DNA of 64,000 nt from Aeromicrobium erythreum (GTDB lineage Bacteria; Actinomycetota; Actinomycetes; Propionibacteriales; Nocardioidaceae), in contig NZ_CP011502.1 of the NCBI RefSeq assembly GCF_001509405.1, positions 2,480,001 through 2,544,000 on the forward strand. Reading direction: 5' to 3'. A program made the position numbers and the translations under genes. This document shows positions 53,509-63,025 of the stretch, in pieces (position 1 is the first letter of the stretch; each line of letters starts with the position of its first letter). The notes beneath the pieces are model-generated. The model saw only the letters and a list, made by a program, of their open reading frames with translations. It was not told the origin of the DNA and did not search any database.

Positions 53509-54609
53509 TCAGTGGGGGTGCAGGACGACGAGGTCGTCGCGGTGGACGACCTCGCGCTCGTAGTCGGCGCCGAGGTCGGCCGCGAGGTCGGGTGTGCTGC
53601 GCCCGAGGAGCGTCGGGAGCTCGGCACTGTCGTAGGTGACGAGGCCGCGCGCGACCACGGTGCCGTCGGGCGCCACGACGTCGACCGGCTCCCCCGCTCC
53701 GAACTCACCCTCCACGCCGACGATGCCCGCCGCGAGGAGCGACGCCTTGCGCACGGTGAGCGCCCGGACCGCGCCGTCGTCGACGAGCAGCCGGCCCTTG
53801 GTCTCACTGGCGTGCTCGAGCCACAGCAGACGGGTCGGCCGACGCCGGCCGGTCGGGTGGAACCGCGTGCCCACCTGCTCGCCCAGCACGGCGGCGCGCG
53901 CGTGGTCGGCGCGGGCGAGCACCACGGGGATCCCGGCGCCCGTCGCGATCCGTGCCGCCTCGACCTTCGTCACCATGCCGCCGGTGCCCACCTTCGAGCC
54001 CACGCGCGCGACGTCGACGTCGTCGAGGTCGTCCGGGCCGTGCACGTCGGTGATCGGCCGCGACTCCGGCAGCGACGGGTGCCCCGTGTAGAGCCCGTCG
54101 ACGTCGGACAGCAGCACCAGCAGGTCGGCGTGCACCAGGTGGGCGACGAGCGCGGCCAGCCGGTCGTTGTCGCCGAAGCGGATCTCGCTCGTGGCCACGG
54201 TGTCGTTCTCGTTGACGACGGGCAGCACGCCGAGCTCGTGCAGGCGCGCGAACGTCTGGTGCGCGTTGCGGTAGTGGCTGCGCCGCGTGACGTCCTCGAC
54301 GGTCAGCAGCACCTGCCCGACGGTGATCCCGTGCGCCGCGAACCGCTCGGAGTAGTGCGCCACGAGCGCGCCCTGGCCGACGCTGGCGGCCGCCTGCTGG
54401 GTCGGCAGGTCACGCGGGCGCGTCGTCAGACCGAGCGGGCCCAGTCCCGCGGCGATCGCACCCGAGCTCACCAGCACGACCTCGTCGCCACGGCGGCGTG
54501 CCGCGGCGAGGGCGTCGACGACGTGGCCGACCTTCTCCGGGTCGAGGTGCCCCGCCGCCGAGGTCAGCGACGACGAGCCGACCTTGACGACGACGCGCCG
54601 CGCACTCAC
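53509..54609 (-). CDS. proB: glutamate 5-kinase
   Basis: This 366-residue kinase catalyses the first step of proline synthesis. [13 protein letters not shown] and [17 protein letters not shown] form the nucleotide site, [18 protein letters not shown] the glutamate site, and [27 protein letters not shown] the amino-acid-kinase signature. A C-terminal PUA domain (from about residue 270; [14 protein letters not shown]) makes it the long form. The GTG start overlaps the obg stop (GTGA, 54606-54609), giving the common obg-proB operon. Confidence 0.96.
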   Translation of the reverse strand: MSARRVVVKVGSSSLTSAAGHLDPEKVGHVVDALAAARRRGDEVVLVSSGAIAAGLGPLGLTTRPRDLPTQQAAASVGQGALVAHYSERFAAHGITVGQVLLTVEDVTRRSHYRNAHQTFARLHELGVLPVVNENDTVATSEIRFGDNDRLAALVAHLVHADLLVLLSDVDGLYTGHPSLPESRPITDVHGPDDLDDVDVARVGSKVGTGGMVTKVEAARIATGAGIPVVLARADHARAAVLGEQVGTRFHPTGRRRPTRLLWLEHASETKGRLLVDDGAVRALTVRKASLLAAGIVGVEGEFGAGEPVDVVAPDGTVVARGLVTYDSAELPTLLGRSTPDLAADLGADYEREVVHRDDLVVLHPH

Positions 54610-56249
54610 GACCGGTCGTCCGCCGTGACGTCGGCGGGGCTGTCCTCGCCGGACTCCGGCCCGTCGTCGAGGTCGAGCAGGTCGTCGTCGTCCTCGAAGG
54701 TCCAGTCGGGCGCCGCGCTGGGCTCCTCGCCCCGCGCACGCGCCTCGCGCGCCTCGGCCTCGTAGGCCCGCTTGGCCGCGAGCTGCTCGCGTCGCTCGAC
54801 GTTGGTGCGACGGTCGTCGCGGTCGAGGCGCTGGTCCTCGCCACGACGGCCGAGCATCTCGGCACCGGCCTGGATGGTCGGGTCGAAGTCGAAGACGACC
54901 GCGTCCTCCCAGCCCTGGTCGGCGGTGCCACCGATGACGACGTCGTCGCCCGGCTCGGCACCCTGCTTGGCGAGCGCCTCCTCGACGCCGAGCCGCGCGA
55001 GCCGGTCGGCGAGGAAGCCGACGGCCTCGTCGTTGCTGAAGTCGGTCTGGCCGACCCAGCGGGTGAGCTTCGCGCCGCGCACGATCCACTGGCGCTGGCC
55101 GTCGGGGCCCCGACGCTGGTCGACCGTGAACTCCGCGCCGACCCCTGCCGCGGCCTGCGGACGCAGCACGATGCGGGTGATCTCCTGCGTGGGCGTCTCC
55201 GCGCGACGCCGCGCGACGATCTGCGCCATGGCGAAGGACAGCTCGCGCAGTCCCTGGTGGCTCGCCGCCGACACGTCGTACACGTCGTAGCCGCGCTCCT
55301 CGAGGTCACTCCGCACGAACTCGGCGATCTGCGCGGCGTCGGGCACGTCGGTCTTGTTCAGGGCCACCAGGCGCGGCCGCTCGAGCAGGTCCTTTCCGGT
55401 CGCACCCTCGGGCAACGCCTCGGCGTACGCGCGCAGCTCGGCCTCGATGACGTCGAGGTCGGTCAGCGGGTCGCGCCCGGGCTCGACCGTCGCGCAGTCG
55501 ACGACGTGCACGAGCGCGGCGCACCGCTCGACGTGGCGCAGGAAGTCGTGACCGAGACCCCGACCCTCGCTCGCACCCTCGATGAGACCGGGCACGTCGG
55601 CGACCGTGAAGGTCGTGGACCCCGCGGTGACGACACCGAGGTTGGGCACGAGGGTGGTGAACGGGTAGTCGGCGATCTTCGGGCGGGCACGCGACAGCGC
55701 GGCGATGAGGCTCGACTTGCCGGCGCTCGGGAACCCGACGAGACCGATGTCGGCCACGACCTTCAGCTCGAGCACGATCGTGCGCTCCTGGCCGGGCTCG
55801 CCCTTCAGCGCGAAGCCGGGGGCCTTGCGCTTGCTCGACGCGAGCGCGGCGTTGCCGAGGCCACCGCGGCCGCCCGCGGCGATCACGACCTCCGTTCCGA
55901 CGCCCACGAGGTCGGCCAGGACCTCGCCGGTGCCGTGCGGGCCGCCCGAGCGCACCACCGTGCCGTCGGGCACCTTGAGCACGAGGTCCTCGCCGTGGGC
56001 GCCGCTCTTGTTGCTGCCGCCGCCGGGCGCACCGTTGCCGGCCTTGCGGCGCGGCTCGTGGTGGTAGTCGACGAGCGTCGTCACGTCGGCCGCCACGCGG
56101 AGCACGACGTCGCCGCCGTGCCCGCCGTTGCCGCCGTCGGGGCCGCCGAGCGGCTTGAACTTCTCGCGGTGCACCGACGCGACGCCGTGGCCGCCGTTGC
56201 CGGCGACGACCTGGAGGGTCACGCGGTCGACGAAGGTGGGGACGGCCAT
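54606..56249 (-). CDS. obg: GTPase Obg/CgtA
   Basis: This 547-residue ribosome-associated GTPase has the glycine-rich Obg fold (residues 1-160: [26 protein letters not shown] and [14 protein letters not shown]). The GTPase domain reads [14 protein letters not shown] for G1, [12 protein letters not shown] for switch [12 protein letters not shown] for G3 and LNKTDVPD for G4. An OCT domain follows (about 360-440, [20 protein letters not shown]), then an acidic C-terminal tail typical of actinobacteria. The ATG has an AGGAGC ribosome-binding site. It lies 83 bp downstream of rpmA. Confidence 0.97.
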   Translation of the reverse strand: MAVPTFVDRVTLQVVAGNGGHGVASVHREKFKPLGGPDGGNGGHGGDVVLRVAADVTTLVDYHHEPRRKAGNGAPGGGSNKSGAHGEDLVLKVPDGTVVRSGGPHGTGEVLADLVGVGTEVVIAAGGRGGLGNAALASSKRKAPGFALKGEPGQERTIVLELKVVADIGLVGFPSAGKSSLIAALSRARPKIADYPFTTLVPNLGVVTAGSTTFTVADVPGLIEGASEGRGLGHDFLRHVERCAALVHVVDCATVEPGRDPLTDLDVIEAELRAYAEALPEGATGKDLLERPRLVALNKTDVPDAAQIAEFVRSDLEERGYDVYDVSAASHQGLRELSFAMAQIVARRRAETPTQEITRIVLRPQAAAGVGAEFTVDQRRGPDGQRQWIVRGAKLTRWVGQTDFSNDEAVGFLADRLARLGVEEALAKQGAEPGDDVVIGGTADQGWEDAVVFDFDPTIQAGAEMLGRRGEDQRLDRDDRRTNVERREQLAAKRAYEAEAREARARGEEPSAAPDWTFEDDDDLLDLDDGPESGEDSPADVTADDRS

Positions 56250-56332
56250 GTCAGGTGCTCCTGGGGTGGTGTGGGGACGTCGAAGGGGTGGCCCGCATGC
56301 GCGGACCACCCCTTCGACGGATGTTCTGCCGG

Positions 56333-56587
56333 TTACTCGCCCGGAACGATGTTCACGACCTTGCGGCCGCGACGCGTCCCGAACTCGACCGAGCCGGCCG
56401 ACAGCGCGAAGAGCGTGTCGTCGCCGCCACGGCCGACGTTGGTGCCGGGGTGGAAGTGGGTGCCGCGCTGGCGGACGATGATCTCGCCGGCGTTGACGAG
56501 CTGGCCGCCGAAGCGCTTGACGCCGAGGCGCTGTGCGTTGGAGTCGCGGCCGTTCTTGGTGGAGGCTGCGCCCTTCTTGTGTGCCAT
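56333..56587 (-). CDS. rpmA: 50S ribosomal protein L27
   Basis: This 84-residue protein has the L27 start [29 protein letters not shown] and [24 protein letters not shown]. The N-terminal tail reaches the peptidyl transferase centre. No leader peptide precedes the Ala, unlike in many Firmicutes. It lies 12 bp after rplU. Confidence 0.98.
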   Translation of the reverse strand: MAHKKGAASTKNGRDSNAQRLGVKRFGGQLVNAGEIIVRQRGTHFHPGTNVGRGGDDTLFALSAGSVEFGTRRGRKVVNIVPGE

Positions 56588-56599
56588 GAGTTCAGTCCT

Positions 56600-56911
56600 C
56601 TACTTCGCGATGCCGGTGATCTTGACCTGGGTGTACTTCTGACGGTGACCCTGGCGCTTCTTGTAGCCGGTCTTGTTCTTGTACTTCTGGATGATGATCT
56701 TCGGACCCTTGGTCGCGCCGATCGCCTCGGCGGTCACGGAGACCGTCGAGAGGCTGTCGGCGTCGGCCGTCACGGCGTCGCCGTCGACGTACAGGACGGC
56801 CGGCAGCGAGACGGACTCGCCCTCGGCCAGGCCGAGCTGGTCGATCTCGATGACGTCGCCGACGGCGACCTTCTGCTGCGTGCCGCCACTGCGCACGATT
56901 GCGTAGACCAC
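56600..56911 (-). CDS. rplU: 50S ribosomal protein L21
   Basis: This 103-residue protein shows [23 protein letters not shown] at the start and the L21 signature [27 protein letters not shown] at the end. The GTG at 56909-56911 follows a GAGGAA ribosome-binding site by about 5 nt; an upstream GTG at 56923 lacks one. It starts the rplU-rpmA-obg-proB series. Confidence 0.97.
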   Translation of the reverse strand: MVYAIVRSGGTQQKVAVGDVIEIDQLGLAEGESVSLPAVLYVDGDAVTADADSLSTVSVTAEAIGATKGPKIIIQKYKNKTGYKKRQGHRQKYTQVKITGIAK

Positions 56912-57071
56912 GGGATTCCTCACTCGGTTCTTGCTGGAAGCTGTGTGTGCCGGGGGCCGGGGGCGTCCGGGTCCGACGGGGCCTGGGCTCAGCGGCTGCG
57001 CTGGACCGGGCCGGTGCCGGGCTCACACCCGGACAGGACGATCGGCGCGCACGGCGCGCCGAGGATCCATA

Positions 57072-60000
57072 CTACGGACCCTCCCCCGGCTCGGTCAAAG
57101 CGGGGGTCTCGCCGGTCGGCTCGTCACCCTCGTCACCGGCGTCCGGCGCCGACTCGAGCTTCGGCTCCGGCTCGACGGTCGCGGGGACCTGCTCGGCCTC
57201 GGGCGTCGGCAGGGCGTCCTGCACCGGCTGCGGCGCCGAGGCGACGATCGGCTCGGGGACGTCGGACGGGACGGGCTGGGCGGCCTCCTCCGCGTCGGCA
57301 GCGGCCTCCTTCGCGGGGCTCTCAGCCTCGTCCGCCGGGCTCGCGGCCGGGGCCTCGTCGGTCGGCGTCGGCTCGAGGACGGCGTCGACCGCAGGGGCGG
57401 GCGACTCCGTCAGCGCCTCCTCCGACGTGCCCGTGGACGCGTCGTCGCTCGTCGCGGACTCGCTCGCGGCAGCGTCGGCCTTCGCGCGCGACGAGCCGCG
57501 ACGCGAGCGCCCACCGCGCGACGACCCGGAGGTCGAGCCGCCGGAGGTGCCGTTCGAGGTGCTCGTGTCCGCACCGGGCGTCTCGTCCGCCGTCGTCTCG
57601 TCGGTGGTCGTGTCGGCGGCGGCCTCGTCGTCGCGGCCCCGGCGGTTGCCGTTGCCGTTGCCGTTCCCGCCGTTGCCGTTCCCGCCGTTGCCGTTGCCGT
57701 TGCCACCGTTGCCACGCCCACGACGGGAGCGGCCGCGCGGCTCCTCCTTCTTGGGCTCGACCGGCTCGGCGGTCACGACCACGCCGCGACCGTCGCAGTG
57801 CTCGCACTCGGTGCTGAACGACTCGAGCAAGCCCGTGCCGATCCGCTTGCGGGTCATCTGCACCAGGCCGAGCGACGTCACCTCGGCCACCTGGTGGCGG
57901 GTGCGGTCGCGACCGAGGCACTCCACGAGGCGGCGCAGCACCAGGTCGCGGTTGCTCTCGAGCACCATGTCGATGAAGTCGACGACGATGATGCCGCCGA
58001 TGTCGCGCAGCCGCAGCTGGCGCACGATCTCCTCGGCGGCCTCGAGGTTGTTCTTGGTCACCGTCTCCTCGAGGTTGCCCCCGGAGCCGGTGAACTTGCC
58101 GGTGTTGACGTCGACGACCGTCATCGCCTCGGTGCGGTCGATGACGAGCGAGCCGCCGGACGGTAGCCAGACCTTGCGCTGCAGCGCCTTCTGGATCTGC
58201 TCGTCGATGCGCAGCACGTCGAAGGAGTCGCGGCCGTCGTGGTCGGCGGGCGACCACTCCTGCAGCCGCTCCGCCAGGTCGGGCGCGACGTGGCGGATGT
58301 AGCCGGAGATGTTGTCCCAGGCGTCGGAGCCCTCGACCACGAGCGACGCGAAGTCCTCGTTGAACAGGTCGCGCACGACCTTGATGACGAGGTCGGGCTC
58401 GGCGTACAGCAGCTGCGGGGCCTTCGCCTTCGGCGAGGCGTCGTCGTCGAGCCCGGCCTTGACCTTGATGTCCTCCCAGCGGGCCGTCAGCGCCGTGACG
58501 TCGCGGGTGAGCTGGTCCTCCGTGGCCCCCTCGGCGGCCGTGCGCACGATGACGCCGGCGTCCTCGGGCAGCACCTCCTTGAGGAGGGCCTTGAGCCGCG
58601 AGCGCTCGGTGTCGGGCAGCTTGCGGGAGATGCCGTTGGACTGTCCGCCGGGCACGTAGACGAGGAAGCGACCGGGCAGGCTGATCTGGCTCGTGAGCCG
58701 GGCGCCCTTCTGGCCGATGGGGTCCTTCGTGACCTGCACGAGGATCTGCTGGCCGGGGCTCAGCGCCTCCTCGATCTTGCGCGCCTTGCCGTTCTGCACG
58801 CCGCTCCAGTCGACCTCGCCGGCGTAGATGACGGCGTTGCGACCGGCGCCGATGTCGACGAACGCGGCCTCCATGCTCGGCAGCACGTTCTGGACCTTGC
58901 CGAGGTAGACGTTGCCGATGAGCGACGTCTGGCTCTCGCGGGCCACGTAGTGCTCGACGAGCACGGAGTCCTCGAGGACGGCGATCTGGGTGTAGTTGTC
59001 GGTGGAGCCGTGGCTGGTCGCGCGGTGCTGACGCACCACCATCTGGCGGTCGACGGCCTCGCGGCGGGCCAGGAACTCGGCCTCGGAGACGATCGGCGCA
59101 CGACGACGACCGGCCTCGCGACCCTCGCGACGGCGCTGCTTCTTGGCCTCCAGACGGGTCGAGCCGGACACACCGGCGATCTCGTCCTCGGGGTTGCGGC
59201 CCTCACGGACCCGCACGACGGTGTTCTCGGGGTCGTCGGGCGACGCGGACGGCTTGTCACCGGCGCGTGCACGGCGACGGCGACGGCGCGTGGTGCCGCC
59301 CTGGCCCTCACCCTCCTGGTCGTCGGAGTCGGCAGCGGCCTGGTCATCGGAGTCGTCGGTCTGGGACTCGGCGGCGGTGCCGTCCTGGCCCTGGCTCTCG
59401 CGCGGCTCGTCGCTCTTGTTCCGGCGGCGTCCGCCACGGCTGCGGCGACGGCGCTTCGAGCCGCCTCCCCCGCCCTCGCCGGACTCGTCCTGGTCCTGCT
59501 CGGGCGCCGTGGTCGCCTCGGCCGTGGTCGCGTCGTCGGTGGACGTCTGCTCGTCGTCCTCGTCGTCGTCCTCGACCTGCGCCGCGGGCGCGGCGACCGG
59601 CTCGGGGGCCTGGAAGGCGACGGCGACGGGCGAGACCTCGTCGGCCGGGCGAGCGGCGCGGGGGGCGCGCTTGCGCGCGGGACGCTTGGCGGGGGCCTTG
59701 GCAGGCTGCTCCTCGCTCGCACCGGCCTCGTCGGTCACCGGCTCCTCGGCGACGGTCTCGTCGGCCGTGGAGTCCGTCGGCGCGTCCTCGGCGGCGGGCT
59801 TCGGGGCGGCCTTCTTGCGCGGCGGACGCTTGCGAGCCGGCTTGGCAGCCGGGGCCGCAGCGGCGTCGGCCGTGGTGTCACCGGCGGTCGCCACGTCGTC
59901 GGCCGGGGCCTGTGCTGCGGCGTCATCGGCGACGGGTGCCGGCGGCGCGGCCTTGCGGGTGGAGCGTCGCGCGGGCGTCTTGGTGACGACCGTGGCGGTC

Positions 60001-60176
60001 GGTGCCTTCTCGGCCGGCGGGATGGTCGGCGCGGCGGGGGCGTCCGAGGCGGGCGCCGCGAAGATGTCGGTGCTCACCGCGGCAGGTGGCCCGGCGGGCC
60101 GGCCGGCGGCCCGGCGCCTGGTGCGCACCGCGGGGGTGGACTCGGTGGTCGGAGTGTTCGTGTCGTCGTCGAGCAT
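57072..60176 (-). CDS. rne: Rne/Rng family ribonuclease (RNase E/G)
   Basis: This 1034-residue endoribonuclease starts mRNA decay and RNA processing. The first ~370 residues are an Ala/Pro/Lys/Arg/Glu-rich disordered extension, as in actinobacterial RNase E. The catalytic core follows, with an S1 domain near 415-500 (SLIGNVYLGKVQNVLPSMEAAFVDIG), the 5'-sensor and DNase I-like region with DIGGIIVVDFIDM, and the zinc-link CEHCDGRG near residue 792. A Gly/Asn/Arg-rich and then acidic tail closes the protein and may dock degradosome partners. The ATG has a GAGGAG ribosome-binding site. Confidence 0.95.
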   Translation of the reverse strand: MLDDDTNTPTTESTPAVRTRRRAAGRPAGPPAAVSTDIFAAPASDAPAAPTIPPAEKAPTATVVTKTPARRSTRKAAPPAPVADDAAAQAPADDVATAGDTTADAAAAPAAKPARKRPPRKKAAPKPAAEDAPTDSTADETVAEEPVTDEAGASEEQPAKAPAKRPARKRAPRAARPADEVSPVAVAFQAPEPVAAPAAQVEDDDEDDEQTSTDDATTAEATTAPEQDQDESGEGGGGGSKRRRRSRGGRRRNKSDEPRESQGQDGTAAESQTDDSDDQAAADSDDQEGEGQGGTTRRRRRRARAGDKPSASPDDPENTVVRVREGRNPEDEIAGVSGSTRLEAKKQRRREGREAGRRRAPIVSEAEFLARREAVDRQMVVRQHRATSHGSTDNYTQIAVLEDSVLVEHYVARESQTSLIGNVYLGKVQNVLPSMEAAFVDIGAGRNAVIYAGEVDWSGVQNGKARKIEEALSPGQQILVQVTKDPIGQKGARLTSQISLPGRFLVYVPGGQSNGISRKLPDTERSRLKALLKEVLPEDAGVIVRTAAEGATEDQLTRDVTALTARWEDIKVKAGLDDDASPKAKAPQLLYAEPDLVIKVVRDLFNEDFASLVVEGSDAWDNISGYIRHVAPDLAERLQEWSPADHDGRDSFDVLRIDEQIQKALQRKVWLPSGGSLVIDRTEAMTVVDVNTGKFTGSGGNLEETVTKNNLEAAEEIVRQLRLRDIGGIIVVDFIDMVLESNRDLVLRRLVECLGRDRTRHQVAEVTSLGLVQMTRKRIGTGLLESFSTECEHCDGRGVVVTAEPVEPKKEEPRGRSRRGRGNGGNGNGNGGNGNGGNGNGNGNRRGRDDEAAADTTTDETTADETPGADTSTSNGTSGGSTSGSSRGGRSRRGSSRAKADAAASESATSDDASTGTSEEALTESPAPAVDAVLEPTPTDEAPAASPADEAESPAKEAAADAEEAAQPVPSDVPEPIVASAPQPVQDALPTPEAEQVPATVEPEPKLESAPDAGDEGDEPTGETPALTEPGEGP

Positions 60177-60356
60177 GTGCTCTCCTCAGTCCCCGGGTAC
60201 GCCGCAGGGCGGACGGGGTTCTGCGTCTGCGGCTCCCGCCCCGAGGGGCCGGTGCCGAAAGTCTTCTGTCGGGCCCGGAGCGCTGGCGCGTCCCGGGGTG
60301 GTCGACGTGCGGCCTGTCACTGGCTCCTCGCCCGGCCCGCCGCGGTCAGCACCCGA

Positions 60357-61139
60357 TCAGGGTGCGTCGCGGTCGAGGGCGAGCGGATCGCCGACCGTCC
60401 CGGTCCCTGCGTCCAGAGGACCTTGGGCCGAGCGGGTCGCCAGCGGCGTCTGCTCGAGCGTCAGGTCCCCGCGGATGCGGAGTCCGGAGAGTACGTCGTC
60501 CGGTCGTACCGACGGGTTCTGGTGCCGGACGACCACGGTCAGTATCGCATACGCCACACCCGGACCGTCGGACGAACCGACCGACAGCGACTGGACGGCG
60601 GCCCGCGCGTCGAAGGTGCGCATGCCGCGCTTGGTCATCCGTTCGACGTCGACCTGCTCCGCCGCGAGGAACGCGTCGGCCGCCTCCTGGGCCCGCTCGA
60701 CCGGCGTGTCGCGCAGCTCGATGACCCACTCGCTGGCCTCCAGGCGGTCGGCGAGCGAGCCTGCGCCCTGCCGTGCCGCGACGACCTCGAGGATGTCGAT
60801 TCCCGGTGGGAGCGCGTCGTCGAGCGCGGCGCGCACGGCCTCGGGGTCGCGCGTCTCGGTGAGGCCGATCTCGAGGAACTCCGCCTCGCTGGCGGCACCC
60901 GTGGGGGCCGCTCCCGCGAAGGAGATCTTCGGGTGCGGCGTGTAGCCGGAGGAGAAGGCGATCGGCACCCGCGCGCGGCGCACGGCGCGCTCGAACGCGC
61001 GGCCGAAGTCGCGGTGGCTCGTGAACCGTAGCCGACCACGCTTGGCGAAACGGATCCGCAGCCGCTGCACGATGGGCAGCTGCGGGTTGGGCGCCTCGGG
61101 GTTGGGGGTGCCGCGCAGGGTCGTGCTGCCGTCGGACAT
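60357..61139 (-). CDS. TIGR03936-type radical-SAM-linked protein (DUF2344)
   Basis: This 260-residue protein contains RLRIRFAKRGRLRFTSHRDFGRAFERAVRRARVPIAFSSGYTPHPKISFA, the hallmark of DUF2344/TIGR03936. The family occurs with, or fused to, the TIGR03960 radical SAM protein, which is encoded here at 63026-64000. Its biochemical role is unknown to me; a tRNA- or RNA-related function is suggested by the fixed place next to rne. A TACCCT -10 box lies 7 nt before the ATG (61147-61152), so it may have a leaderless promoter of its own. Confidence 0.88.
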   Translation of the reverse strand: MSDGSTTLRGTPNPEAPNPQLPIVQRLRIRFAKRGRLRFTSHRDFGRAFERAVRRARVPIAFSSGYTPHPKISFAGAAPTGAASEAEFLEIGLTETRDPEAVRAALDDALPPGIDILEVVAARQGAGSLADRLEASEWVIELRDTPVERAQEAADAFLAAEQVDVERMTKRGMRTFDARAAVQSLSVGSSDGPGVAYAILTVVVRHQNPSVRPDDVLSGLRIRGDLTLEQTPLATRSAQGPLDAGTGTVGDPLALDRDAP

Positions 61140-61225
61140 GTCGTCGAGGGTACCGAGCGACGTCGCGCCGCGGGTCGGGTCGGGTCGCCCGCGCGACGGC
61201 CGGGACCCTGGCGTTGGATGGGTCG

Positions 61226-62485
61226 GTGACCTCCCCCGCCGACCCCACCTCGCCTGGCACGACCTCTTCCGGCACGACCTCGTCGACGCGCAGCGGTCCG
61301 GCCTGGTTGGTCGGCGCCGCGATCGTGCTGCTCGCCCTGAACCTGCGGGTCGCCGTCGGCAGCGTCGGCGTGGTGGTCGACCCCTTGCGTGACGACCTCG
61401 GGATGAGCGCGACCGTCGCCGGCGTGCTGACGACGCTGCCGGTGCTGTGCTTCGCCGTGTTCGGGGCGACGACGTCGCGGGTGGTCCGCGTCCTGGGCCT
61501 CGACCGCACCGCCGCGACGCTGCTCGTGGTGCTGGCGCTCGGCCTGGCGTCCCGCGCGACGGTCGGCTCCACCGTCCCGTTCCTCGTCCTCTCCGTGGTG
61601 ACGCTCGCCGCCTGCGCGGTCGGCAACGTGATCCTGCCGGCCCTCGCGAAGGAGCACTTCCCGGACCGCCTGGCCCTCGTCGGGGCGCTGTACGGGGCGG
61701 CGCTCATGGCCGGCGGTGCGGCCAGCTCGGTGGTCACCGTGCCCGTGTCCGACGCCCTCGGCGACTGGCGTGCCGGTGTGGCCGTGTGGGCGCTGCTCGC
61801 CGTCGCCGCCCTGCTGCCGTGGCTCCCGGTGGCGCTGCGGTCGAGCCGGACCGCAGGGCTGGAGCGGCCATCGGGCATCCCGCTGTCGCAGGTAGCCCGC
61901 AGCCGGCTCGCGTGGGTGTGCACCCTCTGCTTCGCCGTGCAGGCCGCGCAGGCCTACGCACAGTTCGGCTGGTTCCCGACGATCCTCGCCGACGCGGGCC
62001 TCGCGAGCGGCACGGCCGGAGCGATGCAGGGCCTGCTCGCCGCCGTCGGCATCCCGATGACGCTGCTGCTGCCGCCGCTCGTCGCCCGGCTCGGCGGCAC
62101 CGGCGTGCTGCCGTGGTCGTTCGCGGCGCTCACCGTCGCCGGCTGGGGCGGCGTGCTGGCCGCGCCGACGGCCGCACCGTGGCTGTGGGCCGTGCTGCTC
62201 GGCCTGGGCGGGTGCACCTTCACCTGGGTGCTGATCATGTTCGGTCGTCGCACCCGCACCACCGAGGGCACCGCCGCCCTCTCCGCCTTCGCCCAGTCCG
62301 TCGGCTACCTCCTCGCCGGCCTCGGCCCGTTCGGCACCGGCCTCCTCCACGACCTCACCGGCTCCTGGACCGTCCCCGTCGTCGTCCTCATGGCCGCCGC
62401 CGTCCTCATCGGCTTCCTCGGCACCCTCGTCGACCGTGGCGGCACCGTCGAGGACGACCTCGCGTCCGCGTCGCGGGTGGGGTGA
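61226..62485 (+). CDS. MFS transporter, CynX/NimT-like
   Basis: This 419-residue carrier has 12 predicted transmembrane helices after a Ser/Thr-rich N-terminal tail. LLALNLRVAVGSVGVVVDPLRDDLGMSATVAGVLTTLPVLCFAVFG is the typical CynX/NimT first part, and MFGRRTRTTEGTAALSAFAQSVGYLLAG the second-half signature. Family members move cyanate, nitroimidazoles or other small anions; the substrate here is unknown. GTG 61226 is preferred over TTG 61214 because a TTGGAT box precedes it by 6 nt. On the plus strand, it separates the two radical-SAM-linked genes. Confidence 0.82.
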   Translation: MTSPADPTSPGTTSSGTTSSTRSGPAWLVGAAIVLLALNLRVAVGSVGVVVDPLRDDLGMSATVAGVLTTLPVLCFAVFGATTSRVVRVLGLDRTAATLLVVLALGLASRATVGSTVPFLVLSVVTLAACAVGNVILPALAKEHFPDRLALVGALYGAALMAGGAASSVVTVPVSDALGDWRAGVAVWALLAVAALLPWLPVALRSSRTAGLERPSGIPLSQVARSRLAWVCTLCFAVQAAQAYAQFGWFPTILADAGLASGTAGAMQGLLAAVGIPMTLLLPPLVARLGGTGVLPWSFAALTVAGWGGVLAAPTAAPWLWAVLLGLGGCTFTWVLIMFGRRTRTTEGTAALSAFAQSVGYLLAGLGPFGTGLLHDLTGSWTVPVVVLMAAAVLIGFLGTLVDRGGTVEDDLASASRVG

Positions 62486-62524
62486 GGGTCGGGCGGGGGG
62501 TCCGTTCCCGCTGGGAGCGCTGCC

Positions 62525-62943
62525 TGCGCTGCCGCAGGGGGCCACGACCTGCTGGTGCGCTGCCTTGGCCTTCGCTGTGTCTGGTCTCCGAAAGGGCCTC
62601 GACCGGGCGGCTGGCCTCCGCGCTGGTCTGGGGTCTCGGGCTGTGGCTCGGGCACGGAGTGGGCGCAGGGTTCTGCGTTTGCTATGGGATCCCGTCGTGA
62701 ACGCAGAAGCCTTCGGACTTGAGCGCGCGAACGCAGAGACGTCTGCGCCAACAGCCCGCCAACGCCGAACCTTCGCCCGAGAACCGCAGAGACGAAGAAT
62801 CCTGCGTCCAAGCGCGAGCCCAGACCAGACCCCGAGACCCGAAGCCATGGCCAGGACCGCTGCCGGTCGAGGCCCTTTCGGAGGCCACCCCAGCGTGAGC
62901 CGAGTCAGCGCACCAGCAAGACCAGACGCCCTGCGGCAGCGCA
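62525..62943. repeat. ~420-bp nested inverted-repeat element in a 540-bp non-coding gap
   Basis: Four sets of perfect inverted arms are nested: 62525-62539 with 62929-62943 (15 bp), 62550-62562 with 62906-62918 (13 bp), 62586-62606 with 62863-62883 (21 bp), and 62671-62679 with 62700-62708 (9 bp). The 13-bp right arm has a second direct copy at 62938-62950. A local hairpin CGCAGA-GACG-TCTGCG lies at 62732-62747. No gene can be supported between 62486 and 63025. Confidence 0.75.
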
Positions 62944-63025
62944 CCAGCAAGCACAAGCCACCTACGGCAGCGCAGCAGCAAGAAGAGACCCCCGCAGCGC
63001 CACGATCACGCAGACGGCACGAGCC

